From: AWTP1-13 sp963840075
GTDB lineage: Bacteria > Pseudomonadota > Alphaproteobacteria > Rhizobiales > Hyphomicrobiaceae
NCBI GenBank assembly: GCA_963840075.1
Contig: CAWIXS010000027.1
Location: 62,001 to 126,000 of the forward strand
Reading direction: 5' to 3'
Length of the DNA: 64,000 nucleotides
Shown: positions 1 to 10,560 of the stretch, in pieces
How the letters are laid out: the number at the start of each line of letters is the position of its first letter
How positions within the stretch are numbered: position 1 is the first letter of the stretch
The notes under the pieces: model-generated
Seen by the model: only the letters and a program-made list of their open reading frames with translations
What the model was told of the DNA's origin: nothing
The model's database searches: none
Translations under genes and position numbers: made by a program

Positions 1-188
1 ACATAGTGCAGCCCTTGCAGGCGGGGATCATCGGCAACGAGGCGGTGCTGGGCGAGCTCTCCGAGCTGTGTCGCGGCACGGTTCAAGGACGCCGGTCTGC
101 CGACGAGATTACGATGTTCAAGTCGGTCGGCGCGTCCATCGAGGACCTGGCTGCCGCAATTGCCGTCTATGAGCTGCACAAGCCGTAG
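1..188 (+). CDS. Ornithine cyclodeaminase / mu-crystallin family protein, C-terminal fragment
   Basis: Only the last ~60 residues are in the window; the frame is open to the left edge, so the start lies outside. The visible end contains the block TMFKSVGASIEDLAAA-like (seen as ITMFKSVGASIEDLAAAIAV), which matches the C-terminal signature of the ornithine cyclodeaminase/mu-crystallin family, where a V/TxFKSxGxAxEDLA stretch is typical. Members of this family are NAD(P)-dependent deaminases or imine reductases in the cytoplasm; the substrate cannot be told from this piece. A GC-rich hairpin follows the stop codon. The family call is from recognition of the terminal motif alone. Confidence 0.7.
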   Translation, partial: IVQPLQAGIIGNEAVLGELSELCRGTVQGRRSADEITMFKSVGASIEDLAAAIAVYELHKP

Positions 189-194
189 GCTGAC

Positions 195-237
195 GGGGTC
201 AGCCCCGGCCTTCGCCGGGGCGCACGGTCTGACCCCA
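195..237. repeat. Nested inverted repeat of the GGGGTCAG/CTGACCCC family
   Basis: An outer pair of arms GGGGTCAG and CTGACCCC encloses an inner stem CCCCGGC/GCCGGGG with a CTTC loop. It follows the ornithine-cyclodeaminase-like stop codon by 6 bases and could act as a transcription end, but it has no T-tract. Related GGTC(A/T)GACC-type arms recur at 722-790, 6556-6598, 61477-61499 and 61532-61559. Confidence 0.6.
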
Positions 238-308
238 CCTCGGTGGGGGCGATAACGCGCAATTCATGATGTCCACTGACAGACCGTGCCGCCGGGCAGC
301 CACCCGTG

Positions 309-660
309 CTAGCATGCCGTCACCCCGGAGATGAGCGGCGGCGCTGCAGCGGTGGCGCCCAGGATAGGAGCCGGGGCGCCGCAGTCCGTCGTCTCGCCTG
401 GCAGGTGGACAGACCATCCAAGCGCCAGGTCGCTCGGCAGAGGCCGAGGGTTCGGGCCCGGATGCGGCAAAGTTGCTTCCCCGTCCGCTCGCCCGGCCGG
501 TGGTTGGGCCGACCAAGCGCCGGAAGGAGCCCGGGGACGACCGAGCAGGGCGTTCATGCGCCCGCTGGATTAGGTCGCAGGCCAACCGGGCGCTGCCTGG
601 AACGCCCTGCTCCTCCTCCCATACCCTCGAGGGCGTGCCCTGCGAGGATACAGGCGTTGC
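309..660 (-). repeat. Dispersed ~350-bp repeat, copy A
   Basis: Read on the minus strand, this stretch aligns end to end with plus-strand positions about 53765-54110. Shared blocks include GAGGAGGAGCAGGGCGTTCC, GGGCGCATGAACGCCCTGCT, TTTGCCGCATCCGGG, CGCTTGGATGGTCTGTCCAC, CGGCTCCT and CTCCGGGGTG, in the same order and with similar spacing. By eye about three quarters of positions agree. Both copies are in gene-free sequence. Several overlapping reading frames exist but none is preserved between the copies with a start and stop, so it is treated as non-coding. Most of the 189-793 gene-free stretch is this element. Confidence 0.75.
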
Positions 661-721
661 CATCCTCCGCCGCCTCGCAAGTTTGCAACTGCACCTCGGT
701 TCCTCTAAACGGAACCCGGAT

Positions 722-790
722 AGATGGGGTCGGACTCGCAAGCTCCGGACTTCGGAGCCACGGGGTCAGACCCGCAGGGTCAGACCCCAA
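722..790. repeat. GGGGTCAGACC-type short repeat cluster upstream of trpF
   Basis: Three GGGTC(A/G)GAC blocks occur within 70 bases (near 725, 770 and 780), separated by the small stem AGCTCCGGACTTCGGAGC. The last block ends 4 bases before the trpF start codon, so the repeat sits where the trpF leader and ribosome binding site should be. No clear Shine-Dalgarno sequence is visible for trpF. Confidence 0.55.
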
Positions 791-793
791 GCC

Positions 794-1441
794 ATGGCCT
801 CGACCACCAAAGTCAAGATCTGCGGGCTCACCACGGAGGCGGCGCTGGAGGCGGCGCTTGCCGGCGGGGCCGACTACGTGGGCCTTGTGTTCTTTCCACC
901 GAGCCCGCGCAACCTCGCGCCGGAAGCGGCGCGCGGCCTCGCCGCCAAGGCGCGCGGGCGGGCCCGGCTCGTGGCGCTGATGGTCGATCCCGACGATGCC
1001 CTGATCGAGGCCGTCGTCGCCGCTGCCGATCCCGACATCCTGCAACTGCACGGCGAGGAGACGCCGGAGCGCGTCGCGGAGGTGCGCAGGCGCTGGGGCC
1101 GGCCTGTCATGAAGGCCATCAAGGTCGAGACGGCCGCAGACGCCGAGGCGGCCCTTCGCTATCGCAGCACCGCCGACCTCGTCCTGTTCGATGCCCGTGC
1201 GCCATGGGAGAGCACGCGCCCCGGTGGCAACGGCGCGGCCTTCGACTGGCACGCGCTGGCGGGCGTCAAGGAGCAGGTCGCCTACATGCTCTCCGGCGGT
1301 CTCACGCCCGACAACGTGGCTGACGCCATCCGTGCGACGGGCGCCGGCATGGTCGATGTGTCGTCGGGCGTGGAGGCGCGGCCCGGCGAGAAGGACCCCG
1401 AGCTGATCCGGCGCTTTCTTCGCGCGGCAAAGGGCGTATAA
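794..1441 (+). CDS. trpF: Phosphoribosylanthranilate isomerase
   Basis: TrpF (215 residues) performs the Amadori rearrangement of N-(5-phosphoribosyl)anthranilate in tryptophan synthesis, as a cytoplasmic TIM-barrel. Visible landmarks are KICG near residue 8 with the catalytic Cys10, LQLHG near residue 83, FDARAP with the catalytic Asp133, the PGGNG phosphate-binding loop with FDW after it (residues 143-152), LSGGL (167-171) and DVSSGVE..PG.KD (188-201). The length is normal for the family. ATG at 794 is used because KVKICG follows directly, as in homologues; the longer upstream frame is repeat sequence. It heads the trpF-trpB-trpA run with a 136-base gap to trpB, the usual order in this group of bacteria. 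Confidence 0.95.
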   Translation: MASTTKVKICGLTTEAALEAALAGGADYVGLVFFPPSPRNLAPEAARGLAAKARGRARLVALMVDPDDALIEAVVAAADPDILQLHGEETPERVAEVRRRWGRPVMKAIKVETAADAEAALRYRSTADLVLFDARAPWESTRPGGNGAAFDWHALAGVKEQVAYMLSGGLTPDNVADAIRATGAGMVDVSSGVEARPGEKDPELIRRFLRAAKGV

Positions 1442-1577
1442 CGTCATCCCCGCGGGGGCGGCGAGCCACGCCATTCTCCAGGCTGGGGGCGATGGTTGCG
1501 CGGATGCCCGCCGCATGCGGGCAGGCCGCCGGACTTGCAGTCATCCACCTCCAGGTCCCATGCAAGGTCACCCGACA

Positions 1578-2850
<1,273 letters not shown>

Positions 2851-2855
2851 TGGCG

Positions 2856-2941
2856 CGAATGGCGAGTAGCGAACGGCGAATGGGGAATGCTGAGCAGCAC
2901 GAGCGCCGACGCCCCATTCGCCACTCGCCATTCGCCATTCG
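2856..2941. repeat. Long imperfect inverted repeat between trpB and trpA
   Basis: Arms of 30 bases (2856-2885 and 2912-2941) built from tandem GCGAATGG-like units pair at about 26 of 30 positions around a 26-base loop. It directly follows the trpB stop and ends about 25 bases before the trpA coding start. It resembles the dispersed GCGAATGG/CCATTCGC palindromes of alphaproteobacterial intergenic spaces. In an operon position it may act as an RNA-stability or attenuation element; that is inference. Confidence 0.7.
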
Positions 2942-2965
2942 CCTCTTTGAGATTGGGGTTCGATC

Positions 2966-3799
2966 CTGACTGACGCAACACGCATCGACCGGCGCTTCGC
3001 GCAGCTCGCCGAGCACGGCCGCAAGGGGCTCGTGACGTTCCTCACCGCCGGCGATCCGGACTACGCGACGTCGCGCGCAATCCTGCTCGGCCTGCCCGCG
3101 GCTGGCGCCGACATCATCGAGCTCGGCATGCCGTTCTCCGACCCGATGGCCGACGGGCCGGCGATCCAGGCGTCCTCGCTGCGCGCGCTGAGATCGGGCC
3201 AGACCATGCGACGCACGCTGGAGCTGGTGCGCTCCTTCCGCGAGCACCACCCGGATACGCCGGTCGTTCTGATGGGGTACTACAATCCCATCTACGTCTA
3301 TCCCCGCGAGCGCTTCCTCGACGATGCCGTCGCCGCCGGTGTCGACGGCCTGATCATCGTGGATGTCCCGCCGGAGGCCGATGCCGAGCTGTGCCTGCCG
3401 GCCATCGAGCGGGGCCTCAATTTCATCCGCCTTGCCACGCCCACCACGGATGCCAGGCGGCTCCCCGCGGTTCTCGCCAATACCTCGGGGTTCCTGTATT
3501 TCGTCTCCATCACCGGCATCACCGGGGCTGCCGCGCCGGAGGTGACGGCGGTTCACGCGCATGTCGCGCGGATCAAGCAGTCGACACGGTTGCCTGTCGC
3601 CGTCGGGTTCGGCATCCGGACCCCCGAGCAGGCCCAGGCCATCGCCGCGGGGGCGGACGCCGTCGTGGTCGGCTCGGCGCTGGTCGAGGCGATCCGTAAC
3701 AGTTTGGGACAAAACGGGGAATCGACTGGAAATACTGTCCCCGCGGTCCTAGATCTGGTGAAACGATTGTCCGCGCCGCTGCACGCCGGTAAGACTTGA
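2966..3799 (+). CDS. trpA: Tryptophan synthase alpha chain; no canonical start codon
   Basis: TrpA cleaves indole-3-glycerol phosphate to indole inside the TrpA2B2 complex. Landmarks, numbered from codon 2966: FAQLAEHGRKGLVTFLTAGDPD near residue 11-32, catalytic Glu52 in IELGMPFSDP, catalytic Asp63 in MADGP, and VGFGIRTPEQA near the phosphate site. The conserved N-terminal helix needs translation from about 2966, where the only codon available is CTG (context LTDATRIDRRF); an in-frame TGA at 2948 closes the frame upstream and the first GTG (3032) would remove the helix. So either CTG is the start or an ATG has been lost by a sequence error. From 2966 the protein has 277 residues, normal for the family. 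It follows trpB in the operon. Confidence 0.93.
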   Translation: MTDATRIDRRFAQLAEHGRKGLVTFLTAGDPDYATSRAILLGLPAAGADIIELGMPFSDPMADGPAIQASSLRALRSGQTMRRTLELVRSFREHHPDTPVVLMGYYNPIYVYPRERFLDDAVAAGVDGLIIVDVPPEADAELCLPAIERGLNFIRLATPTTDARRLPAVLANTSGFLYFVSITGITGAAAPEVTAVHAHVARIKQSTRLPVAVGFGIRTPEQAQAIAAGADAVVVGSALVEAIRNSLGQNGESTGNTVPAVLDLVKRLSAPLHAGKT

Positions 3800-3893
3800 G
3801 GCAAATCGGGGGCAGCGCCCGAAGGCGGGCCGTCGGGGGGGCCGGGGCTCGAAGGTCGGGCCTGCGGCGGGGGAGCTTGATGGAGCGTTCGGC

Positions 3894-4952
3894 GTGAACT
3901 GGATCAGCAACTACGTACGCCCGAAGATCCGCAGCCTGCTGCCGTCATCGAAGCGCCAGATGCCGGAGAACGCGTGGGTCAGGTGCCCCGAGTCCGGGCA
4001 GATGGTGCACCACAAGGATCTGGAGGCCAACCAGTTCGTCATTCCCGGCTCCAACTACCACGTGCGCATGACGGCGCAGCAGCGGTTCCGGCACCTCTTC
4101 GACGGCGGCGAGTACCTGAAGGTGCCGGTGCGGGACATGCCCCACGACCCGCTGAAGTTCCGCGACGGCCGCAGATACAGCGAGCGGCTCAAGACCGCCA
4201 AGTCGAGCACCGAGCTCGAGGATGCCGTGCTGGCGGGTGAAGGCTGGCTCGAGGGCCAGGAGATCGTGGCGGCGGCGCAGGACTTCCGCTTCATGGCGGG
4301 CTCCCTCGGCATGGCCGCCGGCGAGGCCGTCATCACCGGCATGCTGAAGGCGGTCGAGAAGCGCTGCCCGTTCATCCTGTTCGCGGCCTCCGGCGGCGCG
4401 CGCATGCAGGAGGGCATCCTCTCGCTCATGCAGATGCCGCGCACCACCATCGCCGTGCAGAAGCTGCGCGAGGCGCGGCTGCCCTACATCGTAGTCCTGA
4501 CGGACCCCACCACCGGTGGCGTCACCGCCTCCTATGCCATGCTGGGGGACGTGCAGATCGCCGAGCCGGGGGCGCTCATCTGCTTCGCCGGCCCGCGCGT
4601 GATCCAGCAGACCATCCGCGAGCAGCTGCCGGAGGGGTTCCAGCGCGCCGAGTACCTGCTCGCACACGGCATGATCGACATGGTGCTGCACCGCCACCAC
4701 CTGCGTTCGACCTTGGCGAAGCTCTGCCGCCACCTGGCCGCCGGGGCCGCCGCCAGGGCGGGCGCGTCCGAGCGGACCGGGCATCTCAACGGCAGCGCGG
4801 TCGACGGGCGCACCATCGAGACCCTGGCGCGCGGCTCCGACGTGATCGACACCGAGCCCATCGACGAGACGCAGCACGTCGACACGAGGTCTGGCGACAA
4901 ACGCGAGGGCGAGAAGAACCGGCCGCCCGGCCGCGATACGATACACAGCTGA
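3894..4952 (+). CDS. accD: Acetyl-CoA carboxylase carboxyltransferase beta subunit
   Basis: AccD pairs with AccA to transfer carboxyl from carboxybiotin to acetyl-CoA, the first step of fatty-acid synthesis. The 352-residue product shows the crotonase-like carboxyltransferase core: FLxAGSLGMAAGEAV, ILFAASGGARMQEGILSLMQM, TDPTTGGVTASYAMLGD, AEPGALICFAGPRVI and a closing QRAEYLLAHGMIDMV. The N-terminal zinc ribbon of E. coli AccD is degenerate here (CPESGQMVHHKDLEANQFV, single Cys), as is common in alphaproteobacteria. The tail after about residue 290 is long, charged and poorly conserved. The start is GTG 3894; the nearby ATG at 3880 is out of frame. It lies between trpA and folC, a conserved arrangement. 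Confidence 0.95.
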   Translation: MNWISNYVRPKIRSLLPSSKRQMPENAWVRCPESGQMVHHKDLEANQFVIPGSNYHVRMTAQQRFRHLFDGGEYLKVPVRDMPHDPLKFRDGRRYSERLKTAKSSTELEDAVLAGEGWLEGQEIVAAAQDFRFMAGSLGMAAGEAVITGMLKAVEKRCPFILFAASGGARMQEGILSLMQMPRTTIAVQKLREARLPYIVVLTDPTTGGVTASYAMLGDVQIAEPGALICFAGPRVIQQTIREQLPEGFQRAEYLLAHGMIDMVLHRHHLRSTLAKLCRHLAAGAAARAGASERTGHLNGSAVDGRTIETLARGSDVIDTEPIDETQHVDTRSGDKREGEKNRPPGRDTIHS

Positions 4953-4962
4953 CGGTTCCTTC

Positions 4963-5100
4963 CACCCGTCATCCCGGAAGCCGAGCCGCAGGCGAGGCTG
5001 TCCGGGGCCTCGTCGAACGAGTGGAAGTCAGCCTCACGAGGTCCCGCTCGGAGCGTCGCTCGCGCAAGCGCTCGCAGCGCGCCGGCCGGGATGACGGGTG
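4963..5100. repeat. Intergenic palindromic element with CACCCGTCATCCCGG arms
   Basis: A perfect 15-base inverted repeat (CACCCGTCATCCCGG at 4963-4977, its complement at 5086-5100) bounds 108 bases that contain further GC-rich stems such as CGCTCGCGCAAGCGCTCG. A partial relative starts near 54184. Such CGTCATCCCGG elements are widespread in Hyphomicrobiales spacers. It separates accD from folC. Confidence 0.7.
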
Positions 5101-5139
5101 AATTGAGGAAGTCCCAGGCGGATTGTGCTGAGAGACGAC

Positions 5140-6471
5140 ATGCGCACGAGCGATGAGCTGCTGTCCGAGCTGAAGAGGCTGCATCCGCGGCTGATCGATC
5201 TTTCGCTCGGGCGCATCGAGGCGCTGCTCGCCAAGCTGGGGCATCCCGAGCGGCACCTGCCGCGTGTCATTCACGTGGCGGGCACCAACGGCAAGGGCTC
5301 GGTGACGGCGTTCCTGAAGGCGATGCTGCGGGCGGCGGGCAAGCGGGTGCACACCTATACTTCGCCGCATCTGGTGCGCTTCCACGAGCGCATCGAGCTC
5401 GCTGATGCCGATGGCCGCACGAGCCCCATCGGCGAGGCCGAGCTGGTCGACCGGCTCACCGAGGTGCAGCGCATCAACGGCGGCGAGGAGATCACCTTCT
5501 TCGAGATCACCACGGCCGCGGCTCTGCTCGCCTTTGCCGAGCGCCCCGCCGATGCCGTGATCCTGGAGGTCGGCCTGGGCGGGCGGCTCGATGCCACCAA
5601 CGTTGTCGCGCGCCCCGCGCTCAGCGTGATAACGCCGGTTTCCATCGACCACACCGACAAGCTGGGCGGCACGCTTACCGAGATCGCGGGCGAGAAGGCG
5701 GGCATCCTGAAGCCGCTCGTGCCGGCCGTCCTCTCCATGCAGCCCCCCGAGGCGCTGGAGGTCGTCCGCGGCAGGGCGCAGGCCCTGGCGGCGCCGCTCA
5801 CCGTGTGGGGCGAGGACTACGAGGCGTTCGAGCAGCGCGGACGCCTGGTGTTCCAGAGCGCCGAGCGGCTGCTCGATCTGCCCCCGCCTGCCCTGTTGGG
5901 CCAGCACCAGATTGCGAATGCCGGCACGGCCGTGGCCGCCGCGCTGCGGCTCGAATCATCGCTGGGGCTGACCGTGCGAGCGATCGAGCGCGGCCTCATC
6001 GAGGCGCACTGGCCGGCGCGCATGCAGCGGCTCGACAACGGCATCCTGTCTCGCTTGGTGGCACCCGGCTCGGAGCTGTGGCTCGACGGCGGGCACAACG
6101 CGGCCGGCGGCCAGGCGATCGCGCAGACGCTGGCCGAGCTCGAGGAGCGGGCGCCCAAGCCCGTCTGTCTCATCGCCGGCATGCTGGCACAGAAGGACGC
6201 GACGGGGTTCCTGGAGCATTTCCGCGGGCTGGTGCGCCGCGTGGTTACGGTTGCTATTCCGGGCAGCGATGCGGCGCTCGCGCCCGACGCCCTTGCCGCT
6301 CTAGCGACCTCGGTGGGCCTGGATGCGGAGCCGGCCTCGGACGTGGAGGGCGCCATCCGACGTCTGCAGGAGGCCGAGGCGCGGCCGCTGCGCATCCTGA
6401 TCTGCGGCTCGCTCTATCTGGCGGGGCACGTGCTGGCGCTGCAGGAGGGCGTCGAGGCGCAGGCGAACTGA
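5140..6471 (+). CDS. folC: Bifunctional folylpolyglutamate synthase / dihydrofolate synthase
   Basis: FolC joins dihydropteroate with glutamate and extends the polyglutamate tail of folates in the cytoplasm. The product has about 443 residues, normal for the family. It shows the Mur-ligase-type P-loop HVAGTNGKGS near residue 44, SPHLVRFHERI, the EVGLGGRLDATNVV block, SIDHTDKLGGTLTEIAGEKAGI with its metal/ATP ligands, and a C-terminal WLDGGHNAAGG where the glutamate ligase domain begins. ATG 5140 is preferred over GTG 5125 because a GAGAG sequence precedes it at suitable spacing. A convergent trxA follows across a short repeat. Confidence 0.94.
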   Translation: MRTSDELLSELKRLHPRLIDLSLGRIEALLAKLGHPERHLPRVIHVAGTNGKGSVTAFLKAMLRAAGKRVHTYTSPHLVRFHERIELADADGRTSPIGEAELVDRLTEVQRINGGEEITFFEITTAAALLAFAERPADAVILEVGLGGRLDATNVVARPALSVITPVSIDHTDKLGGTLTEIAGEKAGILKPLVPAVLSMQPPEALEVVRGRAQALAAPLTVWGEDYEAFEQRGRLVFQSAERLLDLPPPALLGQHQIANAGTAVAAALRLESSLGLTVRAIERGLIEAHWPARMQRLDNGILSRLVAPGSELWLDGGHNAAGGQAIAQTLAELEERAPKPVCLIAGMLAQKDATGFLEHFRGLVRRVVTVAIPGSDAALAPDALAALATSVGLDAEPASDVEGAIRRLQEAEARPLRILICGSLYLAGHVLALQEGVEAQAN

Positions 6472-6555
6472 GTCGCGTAGATGACCGAGTGCTGATGCTC
6501 GAATGCTACGGCCTTGCCAGCGAGGGCCATTGCCCCTGCTTACAGCCGGCTTCCG

Positions 6556-6598
6556 TGGGGTCAGGCCCTGCGGGTCCGACCCCGCATCCGGTCAGACC
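6556..6598. repeat. GGGGTCAG...GGTCAGACC repeat between convergent folC and trxA
   Basis: GGGGTCAGGCC and GGTCCGACCCC form an inverted pair, followed by GGTCAGACC whose TCA supplies the trxA stop codon on the minus strand. It belongs to the same short-repeat family as 195-237 and 61477-61559 and lies where bidirectional termination would be useful, but lacks a T-tract. Confidence 0.5.
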
Positions 6599-6927
6599 GT
6601 GATGGCGCCCTTGATCCAGTCCTGCAGCTGCTTCTTCTGCACGAGGGCGCCGACGTGCTGAGCCGCGAGCTTGCCGTCCTTGAAGATCATCAGGGTCGGC
6701 ATCGCCTGAATGCGATACTGATTGGTCGTGTCGGGGTTCTGGTCGACGTCGAGCTTGACGACCTTCACCTTGCCCTTGAGCTCGGAGGCCACCTGCTCCA
6801 GCGCCGGGGCCATGGCCTTGCAGGGCCCGCACCACTCGGCGAAGAAGTCCACGATCACGGGCTCGGACGACTGCAGCACCTCCTTGTCGAAGTCAGCATC
6901 CGAAACGATGTGGGTGGCGCCGCTCAT
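6592..6927 (-). CDS. trxA: Thioredoxin
   Basis: Thioredoxin 1 is the general cytoplasmic disulfide reductase, recharged by thioredoxin reductase. The 111-residue product has the WCGPCK active site near residue 30, the buried Asp in VIVDFFAEW, the KLDVDQNP strand, the cis-proline IQAMPTL and a final GALVQKKQL helix. ATG 6927 (start MSGATHIV) gives the family length; an earlier in-frame start at 6957 would add ten residues not seen in homologues. It is followed upstream by addA, the arrangement typical of the order. Confidence 0.96.
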   Translation of the reverse strand: MSGATHIVSDADFDKEVLQSSEPVIVDFFAEWCGPCKAMAPALEQVASELKGKVKVVKLDVDQNPDTTNQYRIQAMPTLMIFKDGKLAAQHVGALVQKKQLQDWIKGAITV

Positions 6928-6990
6928 GGCATGGGTCTCCAGGACGTTGCCCTGCACGATCAGGGGTCCCCAGACATAAGAATGCGCCGC

Positions 6991-9900
6991 TCAGGCGTCA
7001 AGGCTTGCCGGGGCCTGCTGCCAGAGCCGCTCCTCATAGCTGTCGAGGAGCGCGCCGGACAGTTTCATGATGCGCGGTCCATCGGTCCAGAGCAGCGCGG
7101 CCTCGATCCTCGACGCCGGAAATATGTAAGACACGCCAAGACGATAGGCGGCGAGCTGGAAGAGGTAGGCGGCGGCAACGTCCGCGGGCTCGGCGGGCGG
7201 CGGACGGTTGGTCTTGTAGTCCAGGATCAGGACCCGGCCGTCGCTCCTCACCAGGCGGTCGATCTTGCCCGTCAGGCGCAGCGCCGGGCCGCTCCCGCTG
7301 GGATGCGGGATCTCCGCGGCGATGGCCACCTCGGCGCGGCTCTCCGGCCCGAACAGCGGGGCGAGTGCGGGGTCCTGCAGCACCGCCAGGGTCTCCGCGG
7401 CGATCTGCTGGCGCATTCGGGCAGGAAGTTGCGCGGCCCGGGTCGCCAGAAAGACACGGGCGGCATCCGCCCAGCGGTCCTGCGACACGGTTGGCAGGTG
7501 CTCGAGCAGGGCATGGGTGAGGGTGCCGCGCAGGAAACGGGCATCCTCGACAAGTGCCGTCGGGGGCAGCATTGCGGGCTCGGCATGGCTGTGCCGCCCT
7601 CCTTGGGCCTGCGTCCCGCGCGTGTCATCCGGCTCGAGCGGCGCGAGGCGCGAGGGGATGAGCGGCATGCGCAGCACAGGCTCGCGCGGAGCCGGGGTCC
7701 TGGCCCACGCCGGCAGTCGGGCAACGCCCGCCGAGGCGGTGCAGCGGGCCTTGCTGGAAACGGGCGGCGCGGTCTGGTCGCTGCGCAGCCGCCAGACGGT
7801 GCGGCCGTCGGCCGCCGTCTCCTCCGCCAGCCGGCCGGCCAGGCCGCCCTTGATCAGATTGTACCAGCAGTCCGCGGGAGGGGCCCGCACGCCCTCGAAG
7901 CCCGCCACATAGAGGCGGTCGCGCGCGCGAGTGAGCGCCACATAGAGCAGTCGGTTGCGCTCTTCCGTCTCGGCGAGTGCGATCCGCTGCCTGGCATCCT
8001 GGACGACGCCGATCTTGCCGGTCCCCTTGATCGGCCAGAGGAACGGCGGCGGAACCCCGCTCGGTCTGGCGGCCTCCTCGAGGGTGAGCAGGGCATTGGG
8101 CTGGCGCGCCGACTTGGTGGAGCAGGTGTCGGGCAGGAACACGATCGGCGCCTCCAGGCCCTTGGCGCCGTGCACCGTCATCACCCGCACCTCGTTGCGG
8201 CCGGGCTCCATGTCGCGCTTGATCTCGCGCTGTCCCTGACGCAGCCAGCACAGGAACCCCTGCAGCGAGGGCGGAGCTCCGGCGTCGTACGCCAACGCCA
8301 GGTTGAGGAACTCGTCGATGGCATCTGCCGCCTCGCTTCCCAGCCGGGCCAGCATCCTGGCCCGTCCGCCATCGCTGTCGAGCACCGCGGAGTAGAGCTC
8401 GAACGGCGGCAGCGACTCGGCCCAGCGGCGCCAGCGCTGCAGGCTCTCCGCCGCCTGCAGCACGCAAGGGCCGGCGGCGCGCTGCGCGATGAGCTGCTGC
8501 CACAGCGACCCGGTCCGGCCGAGCGCCAGGGCCATCAAGTCATCGTCGTCGAGGCCGAGCAGCGGCGACTTGAGGACTGCCGCAAGGGCGAGGTCGTCGT
8601 CGGGCAGGGTAAGGGCGTCGCCCAGCGCGACGAGGTCCTGCACGGCGATCTGCTCGGTCAGCACCAGCCGGTCGGCACCGGCGACGGGCACCCCGCGCGC
8701 CTTCAGGGCCGAGACCAGCGCCGGGGCGAACGGCAGCCGCTTGCGCACGAGGACCAGGATGTCGCCGGCACGCACCGGGCGATGCTCCGATGCCAGCATC
8801 TCGCGCGAGGCGAGCCAGCCGGCGATGGTGGTGGCGATGCGGCTCGCCAGCCGCACCACGGAGGCAGACGCGCCGGTCTCCGCCAGCGGCGACCAGGGCT
8901 CTGCGGCATCGGCCGGCTCGTGCTTCTCCGTGGGCCAGACCTCGATGAGCCCGGCATGGCCCGCGCGATCGGCGACATGCCCGATGGGCGCCGGGGCCGA
9001 GCCGACACCCGGCGTGCGCTGCGGCTCGGCAAAGATGCTGTCCACGGCGGCGAGCAACGGCTCCACCGTGCGGAACGACAGCGTGAGAGGAACCTGCCGC
9101 CACGGCAGCCCTGCACGGCCGGCCCGCCGTGCGAGGTCCTCGCCCATGGCGGCGAACATCTTTGGCGCGGCACCCTGGAAGCTGTAGATCGACTGCTTCT
9201 CGTCGCCGACGGCGAACAGCGTGCGCGCTCCGTCGCGCGCGCCACGGCCGGTGAAGAACTCCTCGGCCAGCGCGCGCACCACCTGCCACTGCAACGGGCT
9301 CGTATCCTGTGCCTCGTCGACCAGGATGTGGTCGAGCCCGCCGTCGAGCTTGTAGAGCACCCATTGCACGGCATTGGACGCGCGCAGCAGGCTGGCCGCC
9401 CTGCCGATCAGGTCGTCGAAGTCGAGCTTCGCCTGGCGTGCCTTGGCCTCAGTGTAGCGCTGCATGACGGCAGAGCCGAGCCGCACCAGGGCGAGGGTGG
9501 CGTCGAGCAGCTGGAGGCGGCAGCGCTCATCGTAGAGGGCCGCGAAGCGCTGCTGGGCCCGCTGCAGCAGGGCAGCGACATCGGCATGCTCCGCGGCGGG
9601 CTTCTTGGTGATCAGCGATTTGCGCGGCTCGCCGCTGCTCGTGAGAAACAGGGCCCACAGCTCGCGGATGCGGCCTGCGGCGCCGCCGGCGGCCTGCGCC
9701 GCGACGATCCGCTCGGACGCCTTCACGTCGCTGCTCGTGCCGCCGGCCAATACGTCGCGGACGCGCCCAAGCTCCGCCTCGGAGAAGAGATGGGCGAGCC
9801 TCTCCTCGGTCTCCTCCAGGCTGGCATCGGCGGCGAGGCTCAACGCCAGGCGATAGATCCTCTCCGCCTCGGCGAGGCCGTCGTCCGCGTGGTCGAGGCG

Positions 9901-10543
9901 GACCGCGGCGTCGAGCCACTGCTGCTCGCGCAGGGCTTCAGCGAGCAGCGCATCGAAGCTCGTCTCGGCCGCGAAACCCACCGCGGCGGCCAGGGCGCGG
10001 GCAAGCGGTGCCTCGGTCTCGGCGGCAGCGGCCTCGGCCAGGGTGGCGTCGGCGGCCTCCTGCAGCAGGGCGGCGCGCTCGTGGTCGTCGAGAATCTCGA
10101 AGCCCGGCGGCACGCCGGCCTCCAGCGGGAAGCGCTGCAGCAGGCGCTCGCAGAACGCGTGGATGGTCTGCACCTTCAGGCCGCCCGGCGTCTCGATGGC
10201 CACCGCGAACAGCCGGCGCGCGCGCTGCATCTCCGCAGCCGACGGCCGTCGATCGAGCAAGGCGGCCAGCTTCGCGCCGAGGCTCGGCGTCGCTCGCGGT
10301 GACCCACTCCCCGAGCCGCGCGAACACGCGGGTGGCCATCTCGGCCGCGGCGGCCTTGGTATAGGTGAGCGCCAGGATGCGCTGCGGATCGGTGCCGGCC
10401 AGCAGCAGGCGCAGGACGCGCATCGTCAGCACGTGCGTCTTGCCGGTGCCGGCGTTGGCGCTCACCCACGCCGACGCGGCGGGATCGGCGGCGGCGGCCT
10501 GATTGGCCCGCGTCTCCGCGCGGGTCCTGGCGAGGGGATCCAT
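6991..10543 (-). CDS. addA: AddA helicase-nuclease subunit, one frameshift near the N-terminus
   Basis: AddA is the UvrD-like helicase and nuclease subunit of the AddAB complex that resects double-strand breaks for RecA. The first ~85 residues (ATG 10543) hold the Walker A SANAGTGKTHVL and LALTYTKAAAAEM. The frame then shifts near 10285 and continues for over 1000 residues: LKVQTIHAFCERLLQRFP, LDFDDLI, the Walker B HILVDEAQDTSPLQW, VGDEKQSIYSFQGA, VMTVHGAKGLEAP, RLLYVALTRARDRLYV, and the C-terminal nuclease motif LILDYKTNRPP. The total is about 1180 residues, normal. A GTG at 10558 is an alternative start. The gene lies 17 bases after the addB stop, so the two are co-translated. Confidence 0.94.
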
Positions 10544-10560
10544 GGCGAGCAGCGGCACGC

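Noticed and set aside
473..793. An N-terminal extension of trpF by about 107 residues
   Set aside because: The extension is repeat copy A plus the GGGTCAGACC cluster; homologues begin at KVKICG and ATG 794 is well placed.
6514..10302. A 1262-codon open frame on the plus strand opposite addA
   Set aside because: It is the shadow of the minus-strand addA in GC-rich DNA; its translation has no family motifs, whereas the minus strand carries the full set of AddA helicase and nuclease motifs.
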